Origin: Isoetes taiwanensis
Taxonomy: Eukaryota; Streptophyta; Lycopodiopsida; Isoetales; Isoetaceae
Assembly (NCBI GenBank): GCA_021234155.1
Contig: JAJEKV010000060.1
Span: forward strand, 2,128,323-2,192,322
Direction of reading: 5' to 3'
Length of the DNA: 64,000 bases
The notes below the pieces were generated by a model. That model made no database searches and was not told the DNA's origin. It saw nothing but the letters and a program-made list of their open reading frames with translations. Below, one piece after another: positions 23,525 to 34,100 of the stretch (positions are counted from its first letter, which is position 1; each line of letters begins with the position of its first letter). A program made the translations under genes and the position numbers.

Positions 23525-23889
23525 GTTTTCACACCGTACTTACGGTGCGAAATTGTGGCTCTCATAAAATATGGAAGGGCCATTTTCGCACCGTAGCCAC
23601 GGTGCGAAAATGTGCATAGCATAAAAAACGAAAGGGGTATATTCGCACCGTAGCCACGGTGCGAAGTTATACATACAATAAGATATTGAAGTGTTGTTTT
23701 AAGACCGTAGCCACGGTCGCGAAAAATGTGCACGAATAAAAAATGGAATGGTATTTTTCGCGACCGTATACGGTGCGAAATTGTGAATAGAATAACTTAT
23801 CGAAGTCTTGTTTTCGCACCATAGCCACGGTGCGAATTTGTGCATAGCATAAATTAAGGAAGTGTTATTTTCGCATCGTTGCCACGTTC
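23525..23889. repeat. Palindrome array A, seven units at 57-bp period
   Basis: Seven copies start near 23526, 23583, 23640, 23697, 23754, 23811 and 23868. The ideal unit is arm TTTCGCACCGT, centre AGCC, arm ACGGTGCGAAA, followed by a 31-bp linker that is itself similar from unit to unit (TGTGCATAGCATAAA...). It separates unknown gene 1 from unknown gene 2. Confidence 0.92.
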
Positions 23890-23969
23890 TTAGTCTCTAT
23901 TGCAAATCAAGCCGCTACAAAGGCGCTCACAATCTAAGTGTCATAAATCGAGGCGCTGCTCCACGAGAA

Positions 23970-25481
23970 TGGCAAATAGCGGGTCAGATAAGGCATGGGA
24001 GCTGTTTAGCGCATGGTATGACAAAATAGTGGAGAAAGAACGGGATTTTCATCAGAAGCATCCTGAAGAGTTCGAGGAGGAGCTAGAGGAGCCAGTGGAT
24101 GCAACCACTGTGTATAATAATTTTTGCCTGAGCGTAGACATTATGGCAGAGTGTAACAGGTTTACTGATGCATATGGCGGCATCCTTCATAGCTTCATGG
24201 TGGAGCTGGTCCTGACGATGAAACCATGTCCCTGGGTCGGTTTGCCTTCACTAAGCATCAAGCTTTTCTTAAGATGTTTCGAAACCCGATCATGACCGAA
24301 TTAGAAGGTTCTTGAAGAAACTACCGAAGCTAATGCGCAGGCAAGCAAGGGGAAGGAAAGTTTTTAGGCCTAGATATCATGTTCAACACATACATGATTT
24401 ACACTAAGCCAAGCAAAGATGCAGTTCTTCTTCAAGTGCAGTGTCGTTTGAAGCGAGCGACCCGCCTCACCAGTAGAGGAGCCGATAGATCCTGAGGAAG
24501 AGAAGCTCGTACTGGAAAATGAGGAGATCGAGGTTGTGGAAGAGGAGGTCTCCGAGAAAAAGTTATCTACTTGGGGGCTATCAGAAGCATATCCCATCCA
24601 TGTAGGTGGGAAACCATACTTGTTGCTGCCGGACATATCTGAAGTGACAGGGTTGAGAGAAGACGAGATATTGGGCCAGATATATGCCCATGTTGTAGGC
24701 CTGGGAGGACTTGTAGACTTTGAGACTGATGTCCCCAGACAAATGATGGAGGCTGTGACTTATGATGGATCCTCAATACCTCCAGAGGATGCATTTGAAA
24801 TTGTCATGCAGCAAGCTGAAGCAGGGTATGAAGCAGTGAAAGATGTCAAATTTGAAGCTGCTAGCTCTTCAAACACTGCTTCTGAATTCATAGAACGTGA
24901 GCTGTCGAAGTCCTCTTTCAAAATAACAAACCCAGCTGTTGTCGAACGGGACAAAAGAGAGGTATTTATCTGGTTTCATTTTCTATTTTTTCTTGAATCT
25001 GATGTTTCTTTTATGCAGGAGTTATTTATTGATGACTTCTGTGCAAGGCATCAGAGAGTCACCCTAGGTAGGGACGCCAGTATTGCACATTATATGGGCT
25101 ACCTTCACAAGGGGGAAATTATTGTGTTTCACAATAAATATAGTCAATCTGGAGTACAAGAGGTCCTCAAGCTTAAGGCTCTGTCATTAGCTGGCAACCA
25201 CGTGCCCCTAGCCTCAAACTATGATCGAGTGGTAGCAGTAGATAGGGCTATCGCGATGTATGTCTTCGGGGGCTTCAAAATGTACTCTGTCCTTGCAAAT
25301 GAAGTAGCTCTAGGCTTGGGTGGAGCGGACAAGGAAACATCAAGGCTTGTCACGTGCCTGAAAAAGGACCGACATATTGTATCCATTAGATGCAATTGGG
25401 GCTGGAGTAAAAGAAGAGGACTTAGAAGATTTTGATTCGGCACTACAAAGCCCCGATGCCAAGAAAAGGAAATGTACTTAA
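23970..25481 (+). CDS. Unknown gene 2 of the inverted-repeat element: acidic protein with C-terminal basic motif
   Basis: Starts MANSGSDKAWELFSAWYDK (in frame from 23970), continues to about 24230, shifts frame (ETMSLGRFAFTKHQAFLKMF), shifts again, and resumes in the long frame reaching 25435, whose N-part is acidic (EEEKLVLENEEIEVVEEE). Blocks include YLLLPDISEVTGLREDEIL, ELFIDDFCARHQRVTLGRD and IAMYVFGGFKMYSVLANEVA. Near 25380 a further shift gives the better ending EEDLEDFDSALQSPDAKKRK plus CT and stop (25479-25481), with a nuclear-signal-like KKRK. A 57-bp in-frame intron with GTATTT donor and TTATGCAG acceptor fits 24962-25018. About 480 residues if unbroken. No family recognised. It lies between arrays A and B. 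Confidence 0.6.
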
Positions 25482-25699
25482 AAACTTATGTATTAATATA
25501 ATGTCTTTTCTATAAATTGTCTTTTTCTATAATGTATCAATTGTTTTCATATGACTAAATTGCTTTTGTATGAATGTTCATTTATGATATTCATTAATTG
25601 TTAGAATTCAATGTGAGCAATAAATCCTTGTTAGATGTATATGTTAGGTATTCTTTAATGGTGGCTAAATAAAAACGGGATGTCGCCAGTTTTTTGATT

Positions 25700-25962
25700 T
25701 GGCGATTTCAAGACCGTGGCTACGGTCGAAAAAGCGAGCGGTCGGCAATTTTGGACTACCCTATTTCGCACCGCGGGCTACGGGTGCGAAAACAGATGTC
25801 GGGCAGTTTTTGACTGCCCGATTTTAGACCGTGGCTACGGTCGCAAAACAGTCGTCTGCAGGTTTTTGGACTGCCCTGGCCCCATGCCACCGTGGCTACG
25901 GTGCGTAAAACAGATGTCGGCAGTTTTTGGTTCGCCCGATTTCGCACCGTGGCTACGAACAT
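25700..25962. repeat. Palindrome array B, five units at about 59-bp period, opposite orientation
   Basis: Copies start near 25704, 25763, 25821, 25880 and 25939. The centre reads GGCT, which is the reverse complement of the AGCC centre of array A, so the array is inverted relative to A. The linker is different (AGATGTCGGGCAGTTTTTG). Confidence 0.9.
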
Positions 25963-26159
25963 TTTTGATCCTAGGGGTTTATCGGATCGGGACGAACAAT
26001 ATTGCTTAATTGAATTTCTTGTCCTTGCTAAAATCCGCTCATGTCCATGGAAGGCTTAGCTCTGAAATCCCACAAAATGAGGCTTGACCCGGTGCGAGAA
26101 TGTTGATGATGAGGTCATTACTAGCAAATACGAAGGGCGCAGGCGATTATTCCCATCAC

Positions 26160-26639
26160 AAGCCGCCGGATGGGCGTAGAGGAGGTTGTCCTTCTGAAGA
26201 AGGGCAAACCCTTGGAAATGTCGTCCACACTATTAATAATAGTGTGGACGAATATTCAAAAACCCGCGCCGTGCTTCCTAGTCGGGTCACCTTTTGAGCG
26301 GCCCGATAAGGTTGTTGGGGAAGGAGTTTTAAAGGACGCCACATGCCGCCACAATATTCCAGTTCGGATGATCAGATTGTGGTAGCAGTGGACACAGCTC
26401 TGGATCCAACAGCCAGCCTGCCGTTCCCCACCCCTGGAGCGGAGACATTGGAGGAAGCCGTCGGGTCATACGTCGTGTGGCCCAGGTTGATGTCATCCAT
26501 GTCCGGCACGGAGTCACGGCCATTCCAGTTCTTGTGTAATGAGCTGGATTACGTGTTGAAACCACAGGGGGGGGTTCTACACACGGCCAGGTGCTTTGGC
26601 CGGTTGACCAGGGCCATGGTGCCCAGTGGCTCATGAATC
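26160..26639 (+). pseudogene. Fragment resembling plant DNA-transposon coding sequence
   Basis: Frame 26170-26385 gives GSPFERPDKVVGEGVLKDAT; after a frame change near 26370, 26343-26636 gives VAVDTALDPTASLPFPTPGA and LEEAVGSYVVWPRLM. The 'L--AVG-YV-WP--L' block with a preceding 'V-V-----P-A-LP-P' stretch resembles the C-terminal part of ORFs found with plant CACTA-type elements. This is a resemblance by eye. The same region continues, one frame over, into the H3-like gene, so it may be its N-terminal domain. Confidence 0.35.
26221..26249. other. 29-bp palindrome
   Basis: CGTCCACACTATTA followed by its complement TAATAGTGTGGACG with one central base: a near-perfect hairpin with a 13-14 bp stem. 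Distinct in sequence from the array palindrome. Confidence 0.75.
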
Positions 26640-27460
26640 AGGCTATCTCCTCGTCTCAGGCGTTGGGACCACTATTGCATTCCCAAACGTTTGGCGGTGG
26701 TGGGGAGGGAAGAAGCGCAAACTATGGAAGTGCAAAGATGACCCGCATCGGCTGGTCCAAAGATGATCAGCCAGGATCGAGCCGGGCAACAAAGATCGGC
26801 ATCGGCTGGTCCAAAGAAGATCGCCAGGATCGGCCCGCCCGGCAAGATCATCATCGAGGTGGACGAAAGCATGTTGATCCCAGGAACCCTAGTTCGAGTG
26901 GAAGCAGTACTAGGAAGCCCCTAAAAGCTGAAATCCAGCCGAAGAAATCCGAAGCCGGCAAAGCCTCCTAGGCTTGTTCCTAGTGCGAGACAAAATTTGA
27001 GAGAGATGCGGGCAAGGAGACCGATAAGCTTGGTAATAAGCAGAAGCCTAAGGAAGGGGAGCCTAGTGTTAGATATGGTGGCCCTGAGAAGATGAAGGGT
27101 GCTCCTTCTCGCACTCAGGCTTTGAGGGAGATTAGGTAATCGGGTGCACGCACCCAAAATTCCTCGATTCCCAAGCTTGCCTTCGCTAGAATGGTCAGGT
27201 TTGAGATGCAGGAAATTATTGAGAGGAGGAAGGAATCAAGGAGGAGGAGGAGGGACAGAGCACCAGACTTCGTCCCGATGGTGGAGGAGGAGGTGAATAG
27301 AATCCAGGCAGAGGCCTTGGACATACTGCAAGAGGCAGCAGAGGCTCATCTAATTAGCCTCTTTGAGGACAGTGTTCGCTGTTGTGTGCACAGAGGACGT
27401 GTTACTGTGCAGGGCAACGATTATGCCTTAGCTAGATACTTCCGTGGATGCCTCCCTTAG
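26640..27460 (+). pseudogene. Histone H3-like gene of the inverted-repeat element, Arg-rich insertion
   Basis: One frame, with stops at about 26969, 26981 and 27136, runs from 26591 to 27460. The long tail is Ser/Lys/Gly-rich and contains a repeated IGWSK block. The core begins APSRTQALREIR (H3: RPGTVALREIR), then the TAA at 27136-27138, then SIPKLAFARMVRFEMQEI (H3: LIRKLPFQRLVREIAQD), then about 23 extra residues including RRRRR, then IQAEALDILQEAAEAHLIS and LFED (H3: FQSSAVMALQEAAEAYLVG and LFED, gapless), then VHRGRVTVQGNDYALARYFRG (here split: VHRGRVTVQG, NDYALARYFRG). The end matches canonical H3 length. From the ATG at 27191 an 89-residue product without stops is possible, beginning within the first helix. 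Sits between arrays B and C. Its residues are closer to canonical H3 than to the chromovirus H3s. Confidence 0.87.
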
Positions 27461-27584
27461 CATCCTTTTGTAACACTTTTTTGTTTCTTAATATATGAGT
27501 GTTTTAATATTTATCGTGATGAGTGTTTTATATTTATCTGTAATTATTTGCTATTCTATTTATTGCGGCTGTGTTTTTATCTAC

Positions 27585-27790
27585 TAGTGTTGACCGTGGC
27601 CACGGTGTGAAAATAACTATTCCACATTCTGTGGGAAGGTCTATTTCGCACCGTCGCCACGGTGCGAAAATGACTATTCCACATTCTTTGGGAAGTCTAT
27701 TTCGCACCGTGGCCACGGTGCAAAAATAGTGGTTCCAAAGTTTTTGGAGGGCGCAATTTCGCACCGTGACTACGGTGCAAAACAGACTAT
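27585..27790. repeat. Palindrome array C, four units at about 59-bp period
   Basis: Copies start near 27586, 27645, 27703 and 27762 with linkers like AACTATTCCACATTCTGTGG. Centres vary (GGCC, CGCC, GACT). It lies between the H3-like gene (plus strand) and the minus-strand pair, so between converging genes. Confidence 0.9.
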
Positions 27791-27841
27791 TCCACACATT
27801 GCGAAGAGCATGCTGAACTGAATAGACGGATCACATGTATC

Positions 27842-27918
27842 ACTTATGGTTACATACTTATAACTCATATAAGAGGCATAGCATGTACATAGAACTCATA
27901 TAAGAGGCATAGCATACA
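27842..27918. repeat. Short direct repeat
   Basis: AACTCATATAAGAGGCATAG occurs twice (about 27853 and 27892), partly overlapping the 3' end of the gene at 27932-28299. Confidence 0.7.
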
Positions 27919-27931
27919 TGAATGAAGAAGC

Positions 27932-28299
27932 TTATTCGCGATCGGGATCATCATGAAAAGGTAGTTGAGTGATGCGATTAATCTCATAGACGCCACGCTC
28001 TGGAACCCTCCAAAGGTGGATAACAACACGATAAAACCCTCCGGAAGAACGATTTCGGCCCTCTGCTACTCCTTCCGCCCGGGGATCAAGGGGATACCCC
28101 TCCGAGAACATCTATAAAGATCATTATATGTCATAGTGCAAGTAATGGAGTCCATATCTTCGGGACGAGGAGGCAGAGACATAGCAAATGGATGCCTTCT
28201 GCATTGAGTGGAACCGTACTTATATCGAACAAAATTATTGACATGCACTGTAGCAGCATTATTGGTTATACATACGAGCATAATGTACAAAATACACAT
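27932..28299 (-). CDS. Unknown paralog pair, member B (frame-broken)
   Basis: Opens on the minus strand with MCILYIMLVCITNNAA, then PRPEDMDSITCTMTYNDLYR, then RRGIPLIPGRKE, where the frame closes; one frame over, FYRVVIHLWRVPERGVYEI and THE tail QLPFHDDPDRE continue to a TAA at 27932-27934. The blocks DSITC-M, R-IP, VIIHL-W and the charged D/E tail match member A. About 120 residues if unbroken. Small protein with a beta-rich look; family unknown. Confidence 0.6.
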
Positions 28300-28344
28300 G
28301 TATATAATGTACGTATATAGCGTATATACATTCTGAGTATTGAT

Positions 28345-28653
28345 TTAGGGGGACTCTTCTGAGTCATTGTCACCAGGCACCCTAGTGATCTTTTCTATCA
28401 TGTACATTTGATGCTCTCTATTCCATATTAGATGGATGATAACATCGAAGGGATCAGGATAATAGCGAGGATTGAGAGCGGAAGTGGTCATCCAGTCTTC
28501 CATGGGTATTTCTCGCTCGCGACACTGCTTGAAATTTTCGTGATTCATCTTGCAGGTAATGGAATCACGTTCAGGACCAGAATGAGACCACATGGCTAGA
28601 CGGAGGCCAATATTGCTGCACTCGGCAATTTGATGTATATTTATACCCACCAA
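28345..28653 (-). CDS. Unknown paralog pair, member A
   Basis: Open frame of 102 codons: a hydrophobic-poor N-part, then ERDSITCKMNHENFKQCRE, EIPMEDWMTT, YYPDPFDVIIHLIWNREHQM and a tail ending DNDSEESP. It shares DSITC-M, R-IP, VIIHL-W and the terminal acidic tail with member B immediately downstream on the same strand, a tandem duplication. No family recognised. Upstream is an AT-rich tandem repeat (28640-28745) that may hold its promoter. Confidence 0.65.
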   Translation of the reverse strand: MVGINIHQIAECSNIGLRLAMWSHSGPERDSITCKMNHENFKQCREREIPMEDWMTTSALNPRYYPDPFDVIIHLIWNREHQMYMIEKITRVPGDNDSEESP

Positions 28654-28745
28654 AATTATTGATGGTATATACCCACCAAAATTATTGATGGTATATACAT
28701 AGAAATTATTGATGGTATATACATACCAAAATTATTATCATATAC
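28640..28745. repeat. Tandem repeat, unit about 30 bp
   Basis: AAAATTATTGATGGTATATA recurs three to four times with CCCACC between. Lies between divergent genes (28653 minus and 28975 plus). Confidence 0.8.
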
Positions 28746-28974
28746 ATACTTGTATGGTTTTTTCAGATGCTACATGAGCTACAATATATAAATATAATGT
28801 ACGATATAGCATATATACCGATTTCTCTTTAAATAGGCATCTATGCCTTCATTGTCTTTAATGCGCTTCTTGTTTGCATGCTCCTTGCCTCCCCTGTCCG
28901 CTTCTTGTTGCTCTTTGCACCTTTTGTCGCTCCACTAGTTGTTCCTTGTGCGCTCCACTAGTTTCTTGCAAATG

Positions 28975-29415
28975 GTAACTTTGCAAGAACATCCTCGATG
29001 GGCTGATCCGGAATACCTGCAAGCGTGCTGCAGAGTTAATACGTGCACTTTTGATGATTTTTTTAACAACTTTTGGGAGCATCAATGGCGTCACGGTCCA
29101 ACCACGAGCTTGCAAGGCGGCTGATCAACTTCATTATCGATCGCTATACTTCGTCATCTCCCTCCTTTGGAGGAGATCAATTCGAGTCAAGCAAGGTTCA
29201 CTCTAAGTGCTTTGGGACTTCTTGAACCCCCCTCAGGTTTAGAAGATAGGCTAGAACAGTTGAAGGACATGCTTTTCCATGGTTTCATGGTCTACTCTCT
29301 GGATCAGTATGTGCCTCTGGTCATTCCTACTAATGAGAAGAATAGGATTTATATCCTCATTGAACTTTCGACTTCCATTACAAATCTTTTGTGGATATTG
29401 GTAAGCTCCTATTAG
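28975..29415 (+). CDS. Unknown paralog pair 2, member 1 (frame-broken)
   Basis: MVTLQEHPRWADPEYLQACC from 28975, then TFDDFFNNFWEHQWRHGPT; one frame over ELARRLINFIIDRYTSSSP (about 29105-29160), then EEINSSQARFTLSALGLLEP and FMVYSLDQYVPLVIP up to 29415. These blocks match member 2 at 30430: DELWDHFLEWRLRHSPT, ELTMELINFILERF, MEINPSECYRRLAMRGILEP, YSLD-Y / DAYISEFIH. Likely all-helical. About 150 residues; the C-terminus is shifted out of frame at about 29365. The stretch 28860-28975 upstream is a CTTGTT-type repeat also seen before member 2. Confidence 0.6.
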
Positions 29416-29733
29416 TTCCTTGACTTCAACATCCCGTGGTTCTTGTCTAGATTCCCCCCACGGGATATAATTCCTTGGGATACACGTGACCTATGGCTAC
29501 ATAGCACACAAACACATAATCACACGCATATATCACGGTGAAGATACTCCCTTTTGGTGGTATAAAGATTTTCATAGAAATTAAGTATATAAGCAAGTGA
29601 TTTCCGTGTAATTAAGTAACATCCTCATATTATCATGTATTATCTTGGCAATCTTACACTTTTAGTGTAATTGAATGGTTTCTTATACCATTTTCCTTGT
29701 ATTTTCTCATGTGAATATTTTATTTGTGGTCAT

Positions 29734-29830
29734 ATTCGGGACCGTGGCCACGGTGCGAAATCGCCTCACTTAAAAATTATTGAAGGGCCTATTTCGCACC
29801 GTGGCTACAGTGCGAAATACGTGGATCCAG
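29734..29830. repeat. Palindrome array D, two units
   Basis: Copies start near 29735 and 29790. The linker AAATTATTGAAGGGCCTA and the following TACGTGGATCCAG are the same as in array E at 35125-35500, so D and E are pieces of one array type. The sequence 29416-29733 before it is AT-rich with no gene seen. Confidence 0.88.
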
Positions 29831-29860
29831 TTTAGTTACGGGCCCATCTTTTGCCACCAC

Positions 29861-29960
29861 CAAAGGGTATAATACTTCAGCATTATTGGTATTATTCTTC
29901 AACTTTCTTGGTATTATACTTCAACAGCATTAGTATTATACTTCAACATTATTGGATTCG
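29861..29960 (+). repeat. Tandem repeat, unit about 28 bp
   Basis: ATACTTCAGCATTATTGGTA-type units recur about four times between array D and member 2. Confidence 0.7.
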
Positions 29961-30049
29961 TAGCTATAAATTCTTTCACCTTGCTTTCACTTCTCACCTT
30001 TGTTCCATGTTTTCACATTGCTTTCACTTCTCGTGTTCTCACCTTGCTT

Positions 30050-30430
30050 TCACTTCTCACCTTGTATTCCGTGTTCTTTGCTAATTGATCTTGATCCTTG
30101 CTTCTTGCTCCATCTTCGTGCTACTTCATGCTACTTGGTCTTGTTCCTTGCTCTAGATCTTGCTACTTGATCTTGTTCCTTGCTTCCTTGTTCCATGATC
30201 TTCCTTGTTCCTTGCTTCTTGCTACTTGATCTTGATCCTTGTTCCTTGCTACTTCATCTACCTGGTTCTTGCTACTCGGTCTTCCTTGTTCCTTGATCTT
30301 CTTGCTCCTTGATCTTCCTTGTTCCTTGCTTCTTCCTACTTGATCTTGATCCTTGTTCCTTGCTACTTGGTCTTCTTCCTTGCTTCTTGCTCCTTGTTCC
30401 TTGCTCTGCTCCTTGTTCCTTGCTTACTTG
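30050..30430 (+). repeat. Degenerate CTTG/CTACTTGATCTTG repeat leader
   Basis: Dozens of CTTGTTCCTTGCT and CTACTTGATCTTG units directly upstream of member 2; a shorter version (CTTCTTG, GTTCCTTG) precedes member 1 at 28860-28975. The open frame 30319-30582 merely translates the repeat. The pair was probably duplicated with this leader. Confidence 0.75.
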
Positions 30431-31032
30431 TGCAAATGATTGGACCCAATCCTCCCTGGGCTACTCGGAAGGCTGCAAGCATGCCGGGCATTGCATGCGG
30501 CCTGGAATGGATGAGCTATGGGACCATTTCTTGGAGTGGAGGTTGCGCCACAGTCCCACCAAGGAGCTTACAATGGAGTTGATCAACTTCATTTTGGAGC
30601 GATTTGATTGTGGTCATGAGCCACTGATGGAAATTAATCCATCTGAATGTTATAGGAGACTTGCAATGAGGGGAATTCTTGAACCCCCTCCTTATCTCGG
30701 GCCGAGATGCTACAAAGAATTGAGGCCTCTTCTTCGTCTTTGGATATTTAGCACACTCTCTGGATGCATACATATCAGAGTTCATTCATGAAATTTCTAA
30801 GGGACAGATGTATGGCCTTATTAGGGTGTACTACAACGAGTACAACGGTTTTGTGGAGTTGGGTCCGCTCTTCTTCCGTGAGTATCATCCTGTGGAATTA
30901 CTTTTTCTAATGACTAGGTACCCCATATGGTGGGAAGAATCAGGCTGGGAGGAGCGTGAGCTCTTGACTCCTAACCCAGATGCATGGGTTAGACCTCGCA
31001 GGGGAGGGGAAAGGGGAAGGGGACGGGGTTAG
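30430..31032 (+). CDS. Unknown paralog pair 2, member 2 (one frameshift)
   Basis: Coding from the frame containing MRPGMDELWDHFLEWRLR (about 30500) through FILERFDCGHEPLMEINPSE to about 30750, then one frame over DAYISEFIHEISKGQMYGLI, YNGFVELGPLFFREYHPVEL, YPIWWEESGWEERELL and a basic Gly/Arg tail RPRRGGERGRGRG, stop at about 31030. About 185 residues. The Arg/Gly tail suggests nucleic-acid binding (inference). The stretch 30757-30790 holds the frameshift. Better preserved than member 1. Confidence 0.65.
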
Positions 31033-31136
31033 GAACCTAGGGGAAGGTTACTAGGGACATACTGCCGTGGTCTCTAGTAACCTTTGCTATCTATCATAAA
31101 TATTTCATATGATACCGTGATAATATGTTCTATAAA

Positions 31137-34100
31137 TCTACTTACTTAAATTGTGTTGGGGGGGTGTGTCCTCTTTTTTCCGGCCGCCGGTGGACATCGA
31201 AATCCGGCGAAAAAGCGAAATTTTGTGATCAGAAAATTGAAAATCCGGCGGGGAGTAACTTTTGGGGTTAGGGCTTCAGCCGTTTCAGCAATTATTTTGG
31301 ACGGTGCTGTAAGGATCAAAAGCTATCAAAAATGTAGAGGCGGCTGGGTAGACGAGAGCCCAAATGCAGCACTTCTTTTACAAGGATTAAAGGACATCGA
31401 CGGCCATGGCTAAAAATTGAAAAATTTGAGAAGCATCTTGACACTGGTTTGCAAGGGAACCAGAAATCTACAGCAGCGCAAATGCAAAGGTGGAGCCGGC
31501 TGCAAATCCATTGATCAATATCCGTGCAACAAAAGGGCAAATAGATTGGAGTTCCGCCTTTCGATGCCTGTAAGGACGTATCTGGCTGCTTTGGATGCCT
31601 GCAAGGAAACGGCGACAGGAAAAAACGTATCTGGCTGCTTCTAAAATTGCATGGCGGAGCATAAGATTTTCATGAAGAACCACAGTTCTGGGTGGAGCGA
31701 TCTTCCAAGGTATTTGCTATGTTTGCTCCTCTGCACTGTATTTGGGGGAATGCATTTTGTGGCTAATGCATATATTATGGTTAACCGATTGTGGCAAGAA
31801 CAGGACAACAAGATACTGTAGACAAAAGAAATAAATTGAAGATACTTTTTTTCAAGCATGAAACAGAGGATACAGGAGGAACACTTTTACAAACAGAAGG
31901 ATAGGATGCACATTTTACTTCTCCAGCTTCAACTTCTTTAAATGCTGGCTACTGGGGATGCATGTTGGATACATGCGAATCAAAAATCTATGTATGCTCC
32001 CGTGTTTAATGCTCACGAGTTTAATGTTTTGGGTCTAAATTTTAACACGGGGGACGCTTTTTTGATCTTGCATTTTGTAGGTTCTAAGAAACATGGGCTC
32101 CCAAAATTATAGGGCCAAGGAACAAGTTCCGTGTCCGAGACAAGGTAAGCCAATTGTTCTTTTGCATGTATACATTTTCTTGCCTCTCGAAAGCAAACAA
32201 TAATGATGGAGCTCTTCCCCATTTTTAAATCGAGCTCAGTCTTAGATACCTAACTTTCATGGTATGTTTTCTACCTCTAAGCGTTAACTTTCTTCTAAGT
32301 GTTTCACTTTTGTTTCAGATTTATTAAATGCATTGTGTTTTGAGTTTTATTCCATGTCTGCTGTGGCAACACGTTAAAAATAAGAATGATGCATCATGCT
32401 CTATTTATCAAGATAATCATCAAAAGGTCTTGCTCACAGGCACTTTGGTTTTACAGGAAAGAGGCCTTGGATGTTTTTCTGGTATATGATGCATGCAATA
32501 GCCTTTGTAAGTAAACCGTTGTCGTAATTATTCATGAGGCTTTAGTTTTGTTGAGTTAAATTTTACTACTGAGCACGTTAGCTTGCTTCGTCCCCACACA
32601 AAGAGTGATGCTTTTCTTCACCTACTTAGAGATTGATATATATTCTTTCTAACCTGTGTAATATGGATGAGGCAAAAAACTGCTTTTTGAAATGCTTTTC
32701 AGTTTGGTAGGATATAGCCTTGGCAACTGTAGCAACGAGACCTATCCTATTTGAATCCATATTAGAAGAACTTAGCTTGATAGAGGAAAATTAAGGCAGC
32801 CTAAGGCGTTGAGACAATGGAGGATAAGCAAGAAGACATGTTGTAAATTTAAATCATAGATCAACGGCTTGGTTCTGCCGAGTGTAAAATGGGACTATTA
32901 TTTGCTCAAAACGATATCCTACGTATTTTGTAGCAGCAAACTAAGTTCCTGTCAAGGTTAAGGTATGCTTTTAGCAAGATAACTTATTGTTCCTCCTAAA
33001 AGCTTCTATTGCCCTTTGTAACTTTTGTTCCTTTGAGGGTTAGGGTTTGATAAGCTGATCTGATTGAGCACAACTTTATTTTATTGTGGAGTATAGAGGT
33101 AAGATCGGGAGAAGCAAAGTTAAAAATCATGCATCTCCCGAAAATGTAAGGTTTCCGGCTAAAAGTTTTTGTTGTGATATTCTGCAAATTCCAAGGCATC
33201 ATGATGAGTCACCTTATTAAGGCACATTTTTTGAGCCCACGTTAAGGGACATAAGATGAGAGCAGCTAGAGCTGGGTTTCTGCAACAGCAGAGGAGTTTC
33301 TACAACTTCCTTCTGGGTTTTTTCATGAAAAGTATTTGCTTTACCTATCAGCTCCTTTGCAGTTGAATCAAGTGTTCATTTGTACTTTTTTTTCAATAGG
33401 TTGAGTCTTTGGAGGTGGAGAAACTATCATAAGGGATGTCTTTGGAGGTGAGCATAGAAAGGTCCTACAAATCTTGCATTGTGACCTATGCCAAGTGATC
33501 CTTATTTTAAGTGATCCTTATATACTCAAAGTGGAGAGAGAACCCTTGCAACAAAACCAGAAGTCTTTGATCCTGGAGTTGGGAACTAATACATCAAGTG
33601 CCGAGGGCTTTTTCTAACATTTTTCTGGAATTTTCTAAGTTTGTATGAGATCTAGATATTTTCCTTATGAATGTGACGCACAATTTCAGCAATGACATCA
33701 CATCCAAGCATAAACAGAGCTACAAACAGAGCTACAAAGCAAACAAGTTAATGCATTGCTTAGAGTTTTTATTCTAACACAAAGAGTGAAGGAAATTTAT
33801 GCATAGAGCTCAGCTGAGCTAAATAAATGGAAATATCACGAAAATATAGTATGATGGGAATTTCTAAAAACACATCAACAAAGAGATTCTATGGCCATGA
33901 AAAATGTAATTCACCATCAACAAAGAGAATTGCTGGCATCAAAATAACACAGAGAATGTAATTCATGCTTGCTAGAATATTGTGCAAAAACGAAAAAGGA
34001 AAAGCAAATTAATTCATTTGCCAACATTATCTTCAAATACATCTATATCATCCTTAACATGTATGGAGCATTTTGACTAAAACTAAGTTATGGTAAGTAG

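Noticed and set aside
26285-26310. SPFERP block as a second H3 piece (PFQRL) in the inverted-repeat element
   Set aside because: Nothing around it matches H3, and the true counterpart of that block is at about 27170-27200.
30319-30582. Hydrophobic 87-codon ORF as a membrane protein
   Set aside because: It translates the CTTG-type repeat; the real coding begins after it in another frame.
31153-31644. Short plus-strand frames in the Helitron as captured genes
   Set aside because: No domain and little coding character; composition alone is not enough.
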